DNA of 64,000 nucleotides from Gymnorhina tibicen. Its lineage: Eukaryota > Chordata > Aves > Passeriformes > Artamidae. Where the stretch lies: contig VXAZ01007538.1 of the NCBI GenBank assembly GCA_013399875.1, positions 248,001 to 312,000 on the forward strand, in the 5' to 3' direction. Of this stretch, positions 48,601-56,640 are shown piece by piece (position 1 is the stretch's first letter; every line of letters starts with the position of its first letter). A program made the translations under genes and the position numbers. The notes beneath the pieces are model-generated. The model searched no databases, was not told where the DNA came from, and worked only from the letters and a program-made list of their open reading frames with translations.

Positions 48601-50424
48601 TAGTATTTGTTATTATCAATGGAAACCAAAGTCAGATTACTTAAAATTTCATCCTTAATTTGAATACTTAATTTGAGCAAATGAGTTCTGTTTTGTCACC
48701 TTTATTACCATGTCCTGTATGGTTTCCCTCTTTGTATAACAGTATTGCTTATTTCTTATATTTCTTATTTTTGTCTAGTGCATATACTCTTCTCTTTATA
48801 GAGCTAGTACTAGTTAGATAAAACTATAAAAATGTATAGAGGAAAACTGTCTCTACACGGTGCATCTGTCAGCACAAAGAAGTTAAGCCTGTTGTTCAAC
48901 TTAGAAGTCTTTAAGTGAGATCTCAGCGAGATCTGAATCCTGATTGATTTTTAATGTGCTATTTAAATGTGTCCTTTAAGTGTTTGCATCTGAAGCTACA
49001 GAAAACTGCTTCCAGCTACAGAAAACTTGTAGTCAAATACCACTTCTGAATTTTTATATTTGAACCTTGGACTACAATGGATTAATTTTTAAACTGTTTT
49101 AATAAACCGTGCTTTATTCATTAATTTTGAGGCTCACAAACCCATGACATGTATTTATGATAAAATTTGCCTTCTAGCAAAGAAGCTTATTGAGACACTA
49201 AGCTCTCCCAAGTCTGCAGAACCAGAAAATGTCAAAGAAAATGAGCTCAAGCCAAAACGAGCTAAGAGAAAGCTGTATTCAACTGATATTTCTTGCCCTC
49301 TGGATATCCCTGGTTCTTCAGTAAGTGATTAAGCTGATATTTGGGCATAATAGCATATGGGTATATCCATGCTTTTCAAAGCACAGTCTAAATAGCCTTC
49401 TGGATGTGTTTAAATTGTGTGGCTCTGTCTAAACCAGTCTTAACAGTCTTATAGGCCAGGGTTTGATGTATTGTTTCTGAAATCCAGCTTCATGGTTTTG
49501 ACAGTAACTATAGTGCTGAGCATTCTCCTGCTGTGTTAGAAGTACATCTCCTCATTCTGTTCAATCCCTTCTTCCCTATGCTGGGGTAAGCCCATACTAA
49601 GGTAGCCTATTGAATTTTCTGTAAATTGTATGAATGGATGCAGCAGAACCCAAAATGCTGTCCATAGCAGGAAGAAGAAAATGGCAGAAATGCTGAGCAA
49701 AACAAGCTAAGAAGCTTGGAAGTGAATGAAAAGGTGAAAGACTGAATCCTTTCAGATTCAGGGAAGTCAGAGAAAGCTAGAGAAATTTAAGCTAGAAATG
49801 TTTTCTGAACACTTCCTGCACTTCCTGTATCAGAAAATGAATATTAGAGACTAGAAGTGAGAGCTGCATTCAGATAATCTTTTTATTTGGACTTTAGTAT
49901 TTGTTCCAGCAAAAATGGCATTTTGTATGTTTATGGAATTTGTTGTTTATTATGATGCACTAAGATGGTCTCTCTATCCTGGAGACCCCAGACTAAAAGG
50001 TAATAGAATCATAGAATTGTTAAGATTGGAAAAGACCTCCAAGACCATTGAGTCCAACTGTTAACCCAGCACCACTGGGTTAACACCACAAAACCATAAC
50101 CCCAAGGGCCTCATCCATACATTTTTTGAACACTTTCAGGGATGGTGTTTCCACTACTTCCCTGGCCAGCCTGTTCCACTGACTGATCACCCTCTCAGTG
50201 AATAGGTGAATTTCACCAGAGTGACTTGGGTAAAACTCTGGAAACAGATTCTGGGAAAAACTATGCTGTTGGGCACACAGGTCTAGAAGGTGAATGTCAT
50301 TTTCTCTGAAGAAATGCTGAATAACCATCTTTTAATCCATCTTTTTCAGATCCTTGTAGAACAAAAGAAAGAAAGTGATCATCTAATCATCAAGCGACGG
50401 CTGCGATCAAGAATAGTAAAATAA
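18465..50424 (+). CDS. KIF20B: KIF20B kinesin-6 motor, whole coding span (32 coding exons)
   Basis: Plus-end-directed kinesin-6 known in mammals to act in late mitosis, midbody formation, cytokinetic abscission and neuronal polarity. Splice sites and phases join 32 coding exons (5472 nt) into a 1823-residue protein; the human protein has 1820. The motor (about 70-474) carries a P-loop GVTNAGKT (155-162), switch I NNCSSRSHS (341-349), switch II DLAGSE (376-381) and the [11 protein letters not shown] segment (400-410). The stalk (about 555-1600) is heptad-rich and charged. The tail has a basic PRRKRK patch (1665-1670), TP and SP sites (1640, 1656), and ends in a basic KRRLRS stretch. Identity rests on the tail, the IWEECK segment of exon 20 and the EEQEQTQ segment of exon 24, which match human KIF20B as I recall it and are not found in KIF20A or KIF23. 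The start is the first ATG, two bases into exon 2. All exon phases agree, so this is an intact gene. Transcript support was not available. Confidence 0.96.
19073..19159 (+). CDS. KIF20B: KIF20B exon 3, residues 53-81
   Basis: T-rich acceptor ending TTTAAG, donor CAG|GTGTGA, 87 nt, phase 0 to 0. Encodes [12 protein letters not shown], the first beta strand of the kinesin motor (human [13 protein letters not shown]). Confidence 0.93.
19283..19399 (+). CDS. KIF20B: KIF20B exon 4, residues 82-120
   Basis: Acceptor TTTTAATAG, donor CAA|GTAAAT, 117 nt, phase 0. Encodes [19 protein letters not shown], matching human GRLSEKSSGQMAQKFSFSK in the motor core. Confidence 0.93.
19594..19732 (+). CDS. KIF20B: KIF20B exon 5, residues 121-166: P-loop
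   Basis: Acceptor ACTCAG, donor CAAG|GTATGA, ends in phase 1. Encodes [14 protein letters not shown] and the nucleotide-binding P-loop [12 protein letters not shown]. The TN(A/S)GKT form, in place of the common kinesin GQTGSGKT, is the kinesin-6 version. Confidence 0.95.
21863..22047 (+). CDS. KIF20B: KIF20B exon 6, residues 167-228
   Basis: Acceptor CCTTTCAG, donor GAG|GTAGAG, phase 1 to 0. Encodes [19 protein letters not shown] and [11 protein letters not shown], parallel to human GTEENIGILPRTLNVLFDS and MNLKPHRSREY. Begins the kinesin-6 insertion within the motor. Confidence 0.94.
24027..24075 (+). CDS. KIF20B: KIF20B exon 7, residues 229-244: kinesin-6 motor insertion
   Basis: Small 49-nt exon with acceptor TTTTTGTAG and donor AAGG|GTATGT. 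It encodes part of the long surface insertion of the kinesin-6 motor. It has little residue identity to human but its phase (0 to 1) fits both neighbours, and no other open exon was found between exons 6 and 8. Confidence 0.75.
24708..24902 (+). CDS. KIF20B: KIF20B exon 8, residues 245-309
   Basis: Acceptor TTGGCAG, donor AAAG|GTGAAT. Encodes the end of the insertion and then the conserved [23 protein letters not shown] and [14 protein letters not shown], near-identical to the human motor. Confidence 0.95.
25777..25888 (+). CDS. KIF20B: KIF20B exon 9, residues 310-346
   Basis: Acceptor CCTGAAG, donor AGAAG|GTAAGA, ends in phase 2. Encodes [20 protein letters not shown] and the first part of switch I (NNCSSR); the switch I codons are split by the intron. 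Confidence 0.95.
26342..26413 (+). CDS. KIF20B: KIF20B exon 10, residues 347-371
   Basis: Acceptor CCTTTTAG, donor ATGA|GTAAGT, 72 nt. Completes switch I ([14 protein letters not shown]), human [14 protein letters not shown]. Confidence 0.94.
26854..27000 (+). CDS. KIF20B: KIF20B exon 11, residues 371-420: switch II
   Basis: Acceptor GTATTCAG, donor CAAA|GTAAGT. Encodes [11 protein letters not shown] (switch II) and [18 protein letters not shown], the most conserved kinesin signature. All catalytic residues are present. Confidence 0.96.
27424..27586 (+). CDS. KIF20B: KIF20B exon 12, residues 420-474: end of motor
   Basis: Acceptor TGTTAAAG, donor AAA|GTAAGT, ends in phase 0. Encodes [20 protein letters not shown] and [14 protein letters not shown], the final helix of the motor, as in human. 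Confidence 0.95.
28561..28815 (+). CDS. KIF20B: KIF20B exon 13, residues 475-559: neck/linker
   Basis: Acceptor CTGGGTAG, donor ATG|GTATGT, 255 nt, phase 0. Contains [21 protein letters not shown], like human KRATISWENSLEDLMEDED, an acidic linker between motor and stalk. Confidence 0.93.
29589..29728 (+). CDS. KIF20B: KIF20B exon 14, residues 560-605: stalk start
   Basis: Acceptor AATTCTAG, donor TCAA|GTAAGC. Encodes a charged coiled coil ([34 protein letters not shown]), colinear with human LIEDLKKKLINEKKEK and EVTQEFTQYWAQREADFK. Confidence 0.93.
30312..30462 (+). CDS. KIF20B: KIF20B exon 15, residues 606-656 (two possible donors)
   Basis: Acceptor CTACTCTAG. The first half matches human (LEENAERRLAIFKDLV). 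Two donors occur: an earlier A|GTAAAT (exon end 30418, phase 1) and a later CTG|GTATTT (exon end 30462, phase 0). Only the later one keeps frame into exon 16, so it is used here. The last 15 residues are unlike human. Confidence 0.72.
31352..31577 (+). CDS. KIF20B: KIF20B exon 16, residues 657-731
   Basis: Acceptor TTCTTTCAG, donor AAAG|GTAGGC, phase 0 to 1. Coiled coil with [15 protein letters not shown], matching human IKAELAKTKGELIKTKEEL. The first half is poorly conserved. Confidence 0.88.
32158..32219 (+). CDS. KIF20B: KIF20B exon 17, residues 732-752
   Basis: Acceptor CCTGTTACAG, donor GAG|GTAACT, 62 nt, phase 1 to 0. Encodes a short heptad stretch ([17 protein letters not shown]), part of the stalk. 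Confidence 0.88.
32401..32520 (+). CDS. KIF20B: KIF20B exon 18, residues 753-792
   Basis: T-rich acceptor CTTTTTCAAG, donor TAT|GTAAGT, 120 nt. Encodes [18 protein letters not shown], equivalent to human NQRIKELINIIDQKEDTI. Confidence 0.93.
34125..34290 (+). CDS. KIF20B: KIF20B exon 19, residues 793-847
   Basis: Acceptor TTTAACACAG, donor AAAG|GTACAT (weak at +4 and +5), ends in phase 1. Encodes a hinge between coiled coils. EEEPPTKKG matches human QDEPPAKKG exactly at the splice junction. The frame stays open 46 codons past the donor; see the alternative 3' end at 34291-34510. Confidence 0.9.
34291..34510 (+). other. Possible alternative 3'-terminal extension of exon 19 with poly(A) signal
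   Basis: If the weak exon 19 donor is not used, the frame runs on to a stop at 34428-34430, adding 46 residues that end in a strongly basic segment ([20 protein letters not shown]). An AATAAA signal follows at 34493-34498, then T/GT-rich DNA. This would give an 893-residue KIF20B with motor and half of the stalk. No transcript evidence is available here. Confidence 0.45.
34493..34498 (+). terminator. Intronic AATAAA poly(A) signal (intron 19)
   Basis: Canonical hexamer 63 nt after the read-through stop, followed by a T/GT-rich downstream region with CTTTCCTTTC and TGTGTATGT, as expected for cleavage and polyadenylation near 34510-34520. Confidence 0.45.
35275..35530 (+). mobile_element. Sense CR1 LINE fragment (reverse transcriptase part), degenerate
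   Basis: The + strand reads [13 protein letters not shown], resembling the RT motif GPVLFNIFINDLD of CR1 ORF2, then ALQRDLNKL like AIQRDLDRL. The DNA after it matches the CTGCACCTGGG and GAGAGCAGCCCTG blocks of CR1. Frame breaks and a stop show it is dead. It lies in intron 19, in the same orientation as the gene. Confidence 0.75.
37316..38513 (+). CDS. KIF20B: KIF20B exon 20, residues 848-1246: giant stalk exon
   Basis: The largest exon (1198 nt), acceptor TTTTTAG, donor CT|GTAAGT. Almost entirely coiled coil. Contains the segment [20 protein letters not shown], near-identical to human SIEAIWEECKEIVKASSKKS and the best single identifier of the stalk. A proline/serine break near 1010-1050 separates two coiled-coil blocks. 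Joining from exon 19 completes a glycine codon. Confidence 0.96.
39823..39961 (+). CDS. KIF20B: KIF20B exon 21, residues 1247-1293
   Basis: Acceptor TAACCCAG, donor GAG|GTTGGT. Encodes [20 protein letters not shown] and [12 protein letters not shown], matching human LKADLQRKEEDYADLKEKLT and DAKKQIKQVQKE. Confidence 0.95.
40245..40367 (+). CDS. KIF20B: KIF20B exon 22, residues 1294-1334
   Basis: Acceptor TTTTTGCAG, donor AAG|GTATTT, 123 nt. Stalk coiled coil including [20 protein letters not shown], human INELEKKKNQCSQELDMKQR. Confidence 0.94.
40826..40886 (+). CDS. KIF20B: KIF20B exon 23, residues 1335-1354
   Basis: Short 61-nt exon, acceptor CATTTAG, donor AAAG|GTCAGA, phase 0 to 1. Encodes [20 protein letters not shown], human EQLNNQKVEEAIQQYERACK. 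Confidence 0.92.
41502..41627 (+). CDS. KIF20B: KIF20B exon 24, residues 1355-1396
   Basis: Acceptor AATTTTCAG, donor TTGG|GTAATC. Encodes [19 protein letters not shown] and [12 protein letters not shown], virtually identical to human and a strong KIF20B identifier. Confidence 0.96.
41888..42024 (+). CDS. KIF20B: KIF20B exon 25, residues 1397-1442
   Basis: Acceptor TCTGACTAG, donor AAG|GTAAAA. Encodes [15 protein letters not shown] (human ELEKWKEKCNDLETKNNQ), then a lysine/glutamate-rich heptad run. Confidence 0.91.
42982..43137 (+). CDS. KIF20B: KIF20B exon 26, residues 1443-1494
   Basis: Acceptor TCAAATTAG, donor ATT|GTAAGT, 156 nt. Encodes [20 protein letters not shown] and [13 protein letters not shown], parallel to human RKKWLEEKMMLITQAKEAEN and NKEMKKYAEDRER. 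Confidence 0.95.
44039..44215 (+). CDS. KIF20B: KIF20B exon 27, residues 1495-1553
   Basis: Acceptor ATATTTAG, donor AAG|GTCAAT, 177 nt. Encodes [20 protein letters not shown], human [20 protein letters not shown]: end of the stalk. Confidence 0.95.
44780..44944 (+). CDS. KIF20B: KIF20B exon 28, residues 1554-1608
   Basis: Acceptor ATTTATTAG, donor GAG|GTATGT, 165 nt, phase 0. Low-identity linker between stalk and tail ([20 protein letters not shown], then an acidic segment). Called from phase, splice sites and position. Confidence 0.85.
45690..45732. repeat. Perfect 16-bp inverted repeat (hairpin) in intron 28
   Basis: CTGCTGGGATTCTGAG (45690-45705) is exactly reverse-complemented at 45717-45732, with an 11-nt loop that itself contains GGAATTCC. 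It would form a stable stem in the KIF20B pre-mRNA. It is shorter than a typical pre-miRNA stem. Confidence 0.8.
46250..46453 (+). CDS. KIF20B: KIF20B exon 29, residues 1609-1676: tail
   Basis: Acceptor ATACTTGCAG, donor GAG|GTGTGA, 204 nt. Encodes [15 protein letters not shown] and [17 protein letters not shown], matching human [15 protein letters not shown] and TTPVTVKIPKARKRKS. It holds two proline-directed sites (T1640, S1656) and a basic nuclear-localisation-like patch. The human tail is known to be phosphorylated by CDK1 and to bind PIN1. Confidence 0.96.
46826..46903 (+). CDS. KIF20B: KIF20B exon 30, residues 1677-1702
   Basis: Acceptor TTTCTTTAG, weak donor ACG|GTTTGA, 78 nt. Begins [13 protein letters not shown] like human DLVKCENKKNATP. 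The rest is serine- and lysine-rich and divergent. Confidence 0.82.
47637..47784 (+). CDS. KIF20B: KIF20B exon 31, residues 1703-1751
   Basis: Acceptor CTGTACAG, donor AAAG|GTTTGT. Encodes YPLRRQES and [20 protein letters not shown], parallel to human YSLRSQAS and KKKEGTLQKFGDFLQHSPSI. Confidence 0.93.
48994..49027 (+). repeat. Short direct repeat, period 20
   Basis: AGCTACAGAAAACT occurs at 48994-49007 and again at 49014-49027, in intron 31, a small local duplication. Confidence 0.75.
49178..49320 (+). CDS. KIF20B: KIF20B exon 32, residues 1752-1799
   Basis: Acceptor TTGCCTTCTAG, donor TCA|GTAAGT, 143 nt. Encodes KKLIETLSS and [20 protein letters not shown], human [20 protein letters not shown]. 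Basic, nuclear-localisation-like. Confidence 0.94.
50002..50216 (-). mobile_element. CR1 LINE 3' end in the last intron of KIF20B
   Basis: Starts AGAATCATAGAATTG, the reverse complement of the CR1 terminal ATTCTATGATTCT, followed by AGACCTCCAAGACCATTGAG and CCTGGCCAGCCTGTTCCACT blocks. It stops about 130 bp before the final exon and runs antisense to the gene. Confidence 0.88.
50350..50424 (+). CDS. KIF20B: KIF20B exon 33, residues 1800-1823 and stop
   Basis: Acceptor CTTTTTCAG. Encodes [17 protein letters not shown] then TAA (50422-50424), parallel to the human C terminus ESDHQIIKRRLRTKTAK. Confidence 0.95.
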   Translation: MLVEQKKESDHLIIKRRLRSRIVK

Positions 50425-50590
50425 CCTTGCAAAAGTGTGTTTATATTTCTTAGCTAGGACCTATTCCCATTGTATTATTCTTGCTCATTATATGTAGGAA
50501 GCAATAGATATTTAGTCATGCTTCAAAATCTGTATATAGTTGTATAGAATTGTTCTGACTCCATTAAAATTGAGAAGTTCAAGAAAGCTT
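50425..50590 (+). other. KIF20B: KIF20B 3' UTR, end approximate
   Basis: Short AT-rich 3' UTR, about 165 nt, ending past the ATTAAA signal. Longer forms cannot be excluded because no clear canonical AATAAA was seen in the next few hundred bases. Confidence 0.65.
50563..50568 (+). terminator. KIF20B: ATTAAA poly(A) signal of KIF20B
   Basis: Second most common poly(A) hexamer, 138 nt after the stop, followed by a GTGTGTG element and a T run (about 50590-50610) that fit the downstream cleavage element. Confidence 0.65.
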
Positions 50591-51139
50591 GTGTGTGAAA
50601 CTTCTTTTTTGTTTACTAGGAACAGTGTCTTTGGAAGTGTTCGTAACTTACTCATTGTGCAGTAAGAGCTGTGCCTGTGTGGAATGTTTAAATTTTTTTT
50701 TTTCACACAGCCTATCTACCTTGACTTTGAGTCAAGAAATGAGAAACACATTGATAAAATGTTTACACATTGATAATTGTATGTCCTTAAATTCTTTTAA
50801 AATATTGAAAAAGTTTGCTTGCCTCAACTTCAGCTTCTTTGGGGTGAATTTTTTTTTCATCCTTATGGCATTCCAGTTATAGACAAAGTGAAGGCTTCTG
50901 GAAGGAAAATATGAGGACACTACTTGATAGAGGTCAAGCCTTTATGTTTGGCAAATGAAAACAAGGAGGAACAGTGTGGCACCATTTGATCAGACAGCTG
51001 AGGAAAAGGGGGTGACTTCCTGGAGTTAAAGTGAAAAAGGGAGCAGAATATTTTCGGGATGAGCTTTCCGTAGATAATGCAAGTATTCGAACGTGGTTGA
51101 AACCTGATTCGTGCTGTGAGAGAGGAAAACTAAAGGTGC

Positions 51140-51300
51140 TTTAACCAAACGCGGCCGCAGGCTCTGTGCGAGGCCGGTCCCAGTGCGAGCCCCGCCGAGG
51201 AGCGCAGCCCCCGGGAGGTGGCGCCGGGACACCGCCAGCCGCGGCACGGGCACTCAGCCGGCACGGACTGCGGAGTTCGCTTGGTTTTGAGCTACCGCCT
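51140..51300. promoter_or_regulatory. Compact CpG cluster downstream of KIF20B
   Basis: About 20 CpG dinucleotides in roughly 140 bp, in AT-rich surroundings, starting about 550 bp past the KIF20B poly(A) site. It looks like a small CpG-island promoter, but no coding exon or clear splice donor with an ORF follows on either strand. A lncRNA start is the simplest guess; in human a lncRNA (LINC00865) lies downstream of KIF20B. Confidence 0.5.
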
Positions 51301-54300
51301 TTGATCCCATTTAGCCGAGCTTCGCAAAGTAGGGTTCAGAGCGGGGCCTTGCAGGACTGTATTCTCTTGCCCAAGCCCTAGCCCTCCAGATCTTTTTTCC
51401 CCGCTCCCACCTGCCCACGCATACAGCAATCAGCATAGAGCCCTGGCACCAGCGGGCTTTGGTCAATATCCCTTAAACAGTATTTCTGCTCTGCCATGTT
51501 GTACTGCCTCAAAGCAGCACCAAAAACGATTGCACAGGCTCTGTGCAAAAAACCAAATGCTAAATCCCTTCAGCGACCTTTAACACTTTGGCTGTAGTCA
51601 GATGAGCCAGTTGAAAGGTTCTTGGCTGGCAACGTGTCCTCGTGCAATCTCCTACAGATTCAATTTCTTAAAGGATAGAAGCCTGGAAGTAAGCTGACAT
51701 GAGTGAGTTACTTGAGAGTGTTTGACAGGAGCCTTAAAAGCAGCTGGCAATAGGATACTGTTTATTTTCTGAAGAAGAGAGAATCACAGTATTTGTTGCT
51801 GTAACAAATTAGTTTTTCCTTGTAGACTTGTGCTATCAAGGTTTGTGTTCTGGGGGAAAAGGATTGGTGAAAAAAAAGAGAAATTATATGTTTATATTGA
51901 AATACCTCATTAAGTTTAACTGCTTGGTGTTAACCCGACACTTCTGCATGTGGATTCCAGAGAGGAAGTTAGTCCTGATCTTGAGAGGGACCATAGAATC
52001 ATGCTCCCAGGAGAGACAGGCAGCTACTACACAAGTACTAAACCAAGGAATTTATAGAAGTAGATGCGTTGAAATTAGCCATAGCAGGGGTTTTTTATCT
52101 GTTCCAGCAAAAACAGTTACAATATAACACTGTTTGAACTTTGTGAGAAACAGATTTTAAAAGTTTAGTTTGAATACTGTAAGAGGATGCATCAATGTTT
52201 TATTACACTGTGAAAGGTGTGTGCTACATCTATCCCATATTACTTATTATGATTTGGATTTTAGGATAGCCCTGAAAAGGGGAAAAAAATACTACTAACA
52301 TGGGAGGCAAAAGTACCTAGAAAAAAACAACCTAATCAGATAAAAGCTGTTATCTCCTTCCAGTGTTAATGAGACCTGGACAAATGGTTCCAGTAGACAG
52401 CAGTGTGACTCAGGACCAGATTGCAAAACCAAACACTGTAACTTGAAGTGATCACAAGGCCATTGAAACTGACTCTGATTAACTGCACTCTGTGAATTAC
52501 TTAAGCTAATTTTTCCATTCTAGACATCTGAAAGTTATTGACTATGTGACACTGGAGGCAGAGGCTTAGTAGTGAACAATCTAGAACAAGAGATGCTAGT
52601 TCAGTTTCACCTATATCAAACATTTATATGTGATTATATCACTGAAGAGCTATTTGTTTTTTTGAAACAGCCTTTTCATCATGAGAACAGCCTAATAACT
52701 CATTTCCACTGTACGACACCTCCCCCTCCCCCCTTAGTGTATTTACTTGTGTCCTGCTGCTACAAAATTGACCTTTTAAAAAAGGTCAGTGTTTGGTGGT
52801 TCTCAGACTTATTTGTGTGCATTTTCACAATGCACATCTGGCAGGGAAGATAAGTTGCTCCACTTAAAAGAGTAATTAAACATTTAAGACAGCAGTTCTA
52901 TCAGTTTGACACCCTCTGACATTTAACTGCTGTGACAATAGGGTATCATACAAAGTTATTGGCAATTTTTTGCGACATCGCGTTGTCAGTGAGTTCCTTC
53001 AAGGCTAAGTCTTTGTGAGGTGATGAGGGCAAGAGAGAGATTATTACTACAAAAGTTCATTTCAGCACTGCTCTTTTGCTCAGAAGTTCCTAGCAAATGG
53101 CAGTACTGGCTCCTCTCTCTCTCCAGTGCTCTGGGCTGCTGCCGTGTTCTCATCCAGAGCCAGGCCGTGGGCACTGCACAGTAGTTGGCTATGGAACAGA
53201 TAAACTGGCTGGCTTGTCATTTCTGCAGGGTCTCTGAGCTCCCTATTGCCCTGTGATAAGTGGAATAAAATTACCTGCATTTACTCTCAGATACATCAGC
53301 CTTTTAACATTTAACATGATGTTACTTTTCAGGTTTTGATTAATTATTTAGACCATGATTTCAGTGGAACTGAGATTTTACATCTAAATGCAGGAAGAGT
53401 CTGAAGGTCTCAGGCTTTGGAGGTCTCAACACATAAGGTCACAACTTCCTTCTCTGAAAGAAATATTACAATCACAGTCCAAGTCTTTCCTTATTGGAAG
53501 CAACTTTTTACAATTATCTGTGGGAAAGAAGGTTTCAGTGATAGTTGAGATGCTGCTGCACAGGTTGACATCCTCCCTTCCACAAGAAACTCTGGCTTTA
53601 TCACCATGATGATTTGAACATGTTTTATCTTTATCTTTGTATCTGGGACTTAAGATTTTCATGAGGAAGAGATATTTGGAGAAGAGATAGAAAGGTCCAT
53701 CCCTTTACAGAAGCATGCTGCTTCTGTAATAGGGAAGCCTTTGAAAAGTGGCTTTGATGGAATATATCTCTTTGAGCATTTCTGGGTTTTGAAATAGAGG
53801 CAGTGACTGAATTCCTGAGGAAAGGGATTTTACAGAGACACTTCTGTGCTCACAGGTATTTGAAAAAGTCACTTGTTCCTCTTTTGGCAGGGAGGAATGT
53901 CACTAGCCCTGATCTGATAGCATTATATGTGATGCTCATGTGGGTACTTGAATAAGATATGTTCCTCTTTGGAAAAGAACACAGGTGTTCCTGTTGAACA
54001 TCCCAGGAAATGCTTCACTTGTTAAAGTGCTTCTGTCTTTCCTTAATTGTAATGAGAGGTCAGGAGAAAGAATCTGTATTTTAGTCACCCATTAAAGTTT
54101 TCCCACTCTGAAGTGCAAATCACCCAGCATTCAGATGCCCGAGTCCTGGGCTTTCTGCAGCCACCAAGAAACAGTTTTGGGCTGCTTGTTTTAGGTGGTT
54201 CAATGAATAATTTTGAAATTAGGGAAGTGAAGGCTTTGTGGAAACTCTGTGTGCAAGATGTTCTGGATGTCTTTCTTTCCAAGCAGTTTAGCCAGCTAAA

Positions 54301-56342
54301 ATGTATTATCCAAATAATAAATTTGAATAATCCTTGTTTTTCAAATAACAATTTCAACTGTTTTGAAAAAAAACCAAAGAGATAATGCTTTGAGCTTAAT
54401 TTGTGTCATCTTTTTAAGCATATAATGTCCACGTGTGAAATACCACATGGTATTTATTTCCACTAGCATCTATTGATAATGTTGAGATGATCAGATAGAT
54501 GTTCTCATCGCTAACATTGACTGTTAAACTTCTTGCTTATGAAAAAACACCCAGCGAAATGCTGACTCCTGCACACACTGCTTACTAAAAGCTGGAACAC
54601 TGAGCTCCCAGAAGGAAATCACTTGGACCGTCTCACACAAAGTAAGTTTTCTCTTCCTTGTAGATTAAATTTCATAAACATAGTCAGACTCTAGTGATGC
54701 AAGTTAGTAATAAAAAATTAAATAGCAAGTAGAGTCAGTCTCTTTGATTCTTGTGACAGCTTTTGAAAGAAAAATCGTGGAGTTGAATTTCCCTTAAGGA
54801 GTAACTCGTGTTTACTAATGCAATAAGCATAACTGATGAAAGAAATATCTGTTATACAGATATTGCCAAAATACAAAGTTCTTCGTAACTTAAATATTTC
54901 AGTCTTGTGGGAGGTAGAAATCTGTGTTCCATTAAAAGATTTGCAAGCCATACTTCATACAAGCCGTATTTGCTTATCATTTCTGATTTACAAGAATTAA
55001 ATGTTCTGCTTGATTCAAACATATTTATAATATTTAGTTCCCAAAGATGTTGAAACTTCACTTTTAGTTACAAAGAAAGTTTCAAAAACCTGAGTGAAAT
55101 GATCTTTCTCACCTCCTCATTGTTTAGCTTTATAGCTGCTAGGGAAAACGTTGTAAATTGAAGCAGCTACAGCATGGTCGGTACCTGAAGTTTTGCCAGA
55201 TGAACTTTTGGGTTGTCAGATCACAGGGCTGATTTTGGAGCATCAGAGGGGCCAGTCCCCATTCAGCCAGGCTATGACTGTACTGATGAGCTTGTGACTC
55301 CAAGCAGTTCCTCCTGTCTGCTCGGAGTGGCAGCAGTGCCCCGGACCCCTGAGCCTTACTGAGCTGAGCAATGACACGGCTGAGCCTCCCCTCTGCAGAG
55401 CTGTCCCGTGGCTCCAGCTGCAGGCGTCTCACCAACACCTATCTCAGCCTGGGCTAATGTTTCCTGACTGGCACCTGAAATTGCTGCAGAGGCTGACTTG
55501 CTCCATGCTGAGGTTCTTCTGCTCTTGTAGGTGCCTACAAAGTGCTGAAATTGTGCCATCTTGAGAGCAAACAAGTGTCTCAGGATATCTTCTCTACCCT
55601 TTCTTCTTTTTCTCTCTTGCTCGTTTTCTAATATGTCACAGCTTTTGAAATAGAGGCAGAGTTATTCCACTGTTTATCCATTCTCTTATAAAGATTTATG
55701 TTCTTTATCATATTTTGATTTTACAGTTCAATAAAGTATCATCTACAGTATAACAGCACTTGAGGGTCCATATTACTGCAGTTGGAATGGACTGAATATT
55801 TTCAGTTCCCTTTTGATCTAACATTATTTCACTTCACTCCTTTCTCCCAGCCTACGTGCAGAATCAAAATATCAATCTTGGTTTTGTTTTTAACTTTACT
55901 GAGAGAGATCTTATTGTTAAAGCATGATAACACCTCTCACATCTTTTCAATATCTAATTTTTCAGATTTTGAAGATTCTATTACTTAACAAAGTTATCTT
56001 ATTGTTTAATTCAAAAACTGGGTTCCAGGTCAAATGAGCCCTTAAATAGTATTTTTTAATATCAACACACAAATGACTGAAAACTGATTAATTTATTACC
56101 ACATGCACAACACTAAATTGAATTAAAAGAGTAGGCAGAGAATTTCAAAACTACCTTTTACATTTTCTTTCTTTTGACATATTTTTCTCTTGGTTGCTGT
56201 CAGTTTTTCTTGCACTAACTAAAGGCACATGAAATACTAAAACTAACTACAGATGTTTGGGAACAGGTCATGGTGGATGCAGTGTTGGACAACCCACTAA
56301 AAATACATTCAGAACTGAAATTCTGCAGACCACCAGTTATGG

Positions 56343-56640
56343 CAGAATCACAGAATCAGGTTGGAAGGGACCACAGTGGGCCATCCATTGTGTCCAACCT
56401 CCCTGCTCATCCCAGAACACACAGCACAGGATTGTGGCCAGATTGTTCTTGAGTATCTCTAGTGAGGAAAACTCTATGCCCTCTCTGGGCAATCTATTCC
56501 AGGGCATGGTCACCTGCACAGTAAAAAAGTTCTTTTTCCTCCCATTCAGGTGGAACAGCCTGTGCATCAGTTTCTGCCTGTTCCCTCTTGTTCTGTATAC
56601 TTGGATACCCTAGATACTTGGACATCAGCCAAGCACCCTG
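56343..56640 (-). mobile_element. CR1 LINE 3' end, antisense copy
   Basis: CAGAATCACAGAATCAGGTT, GGAAGGGACCAC, TTCCAGGGCATGGTCACC and the GTTCCCTCTTGTTCTG end match the CR1 reverse-complement layout. More diverged from the common consensus than the 3107 copy, so it belongs to a different subfamily. Confidence 0.85.

Noticed and set aside
56337..56567. 76-codon minus-strand ORF
   Set aside because: Also within a CR1 3' end.
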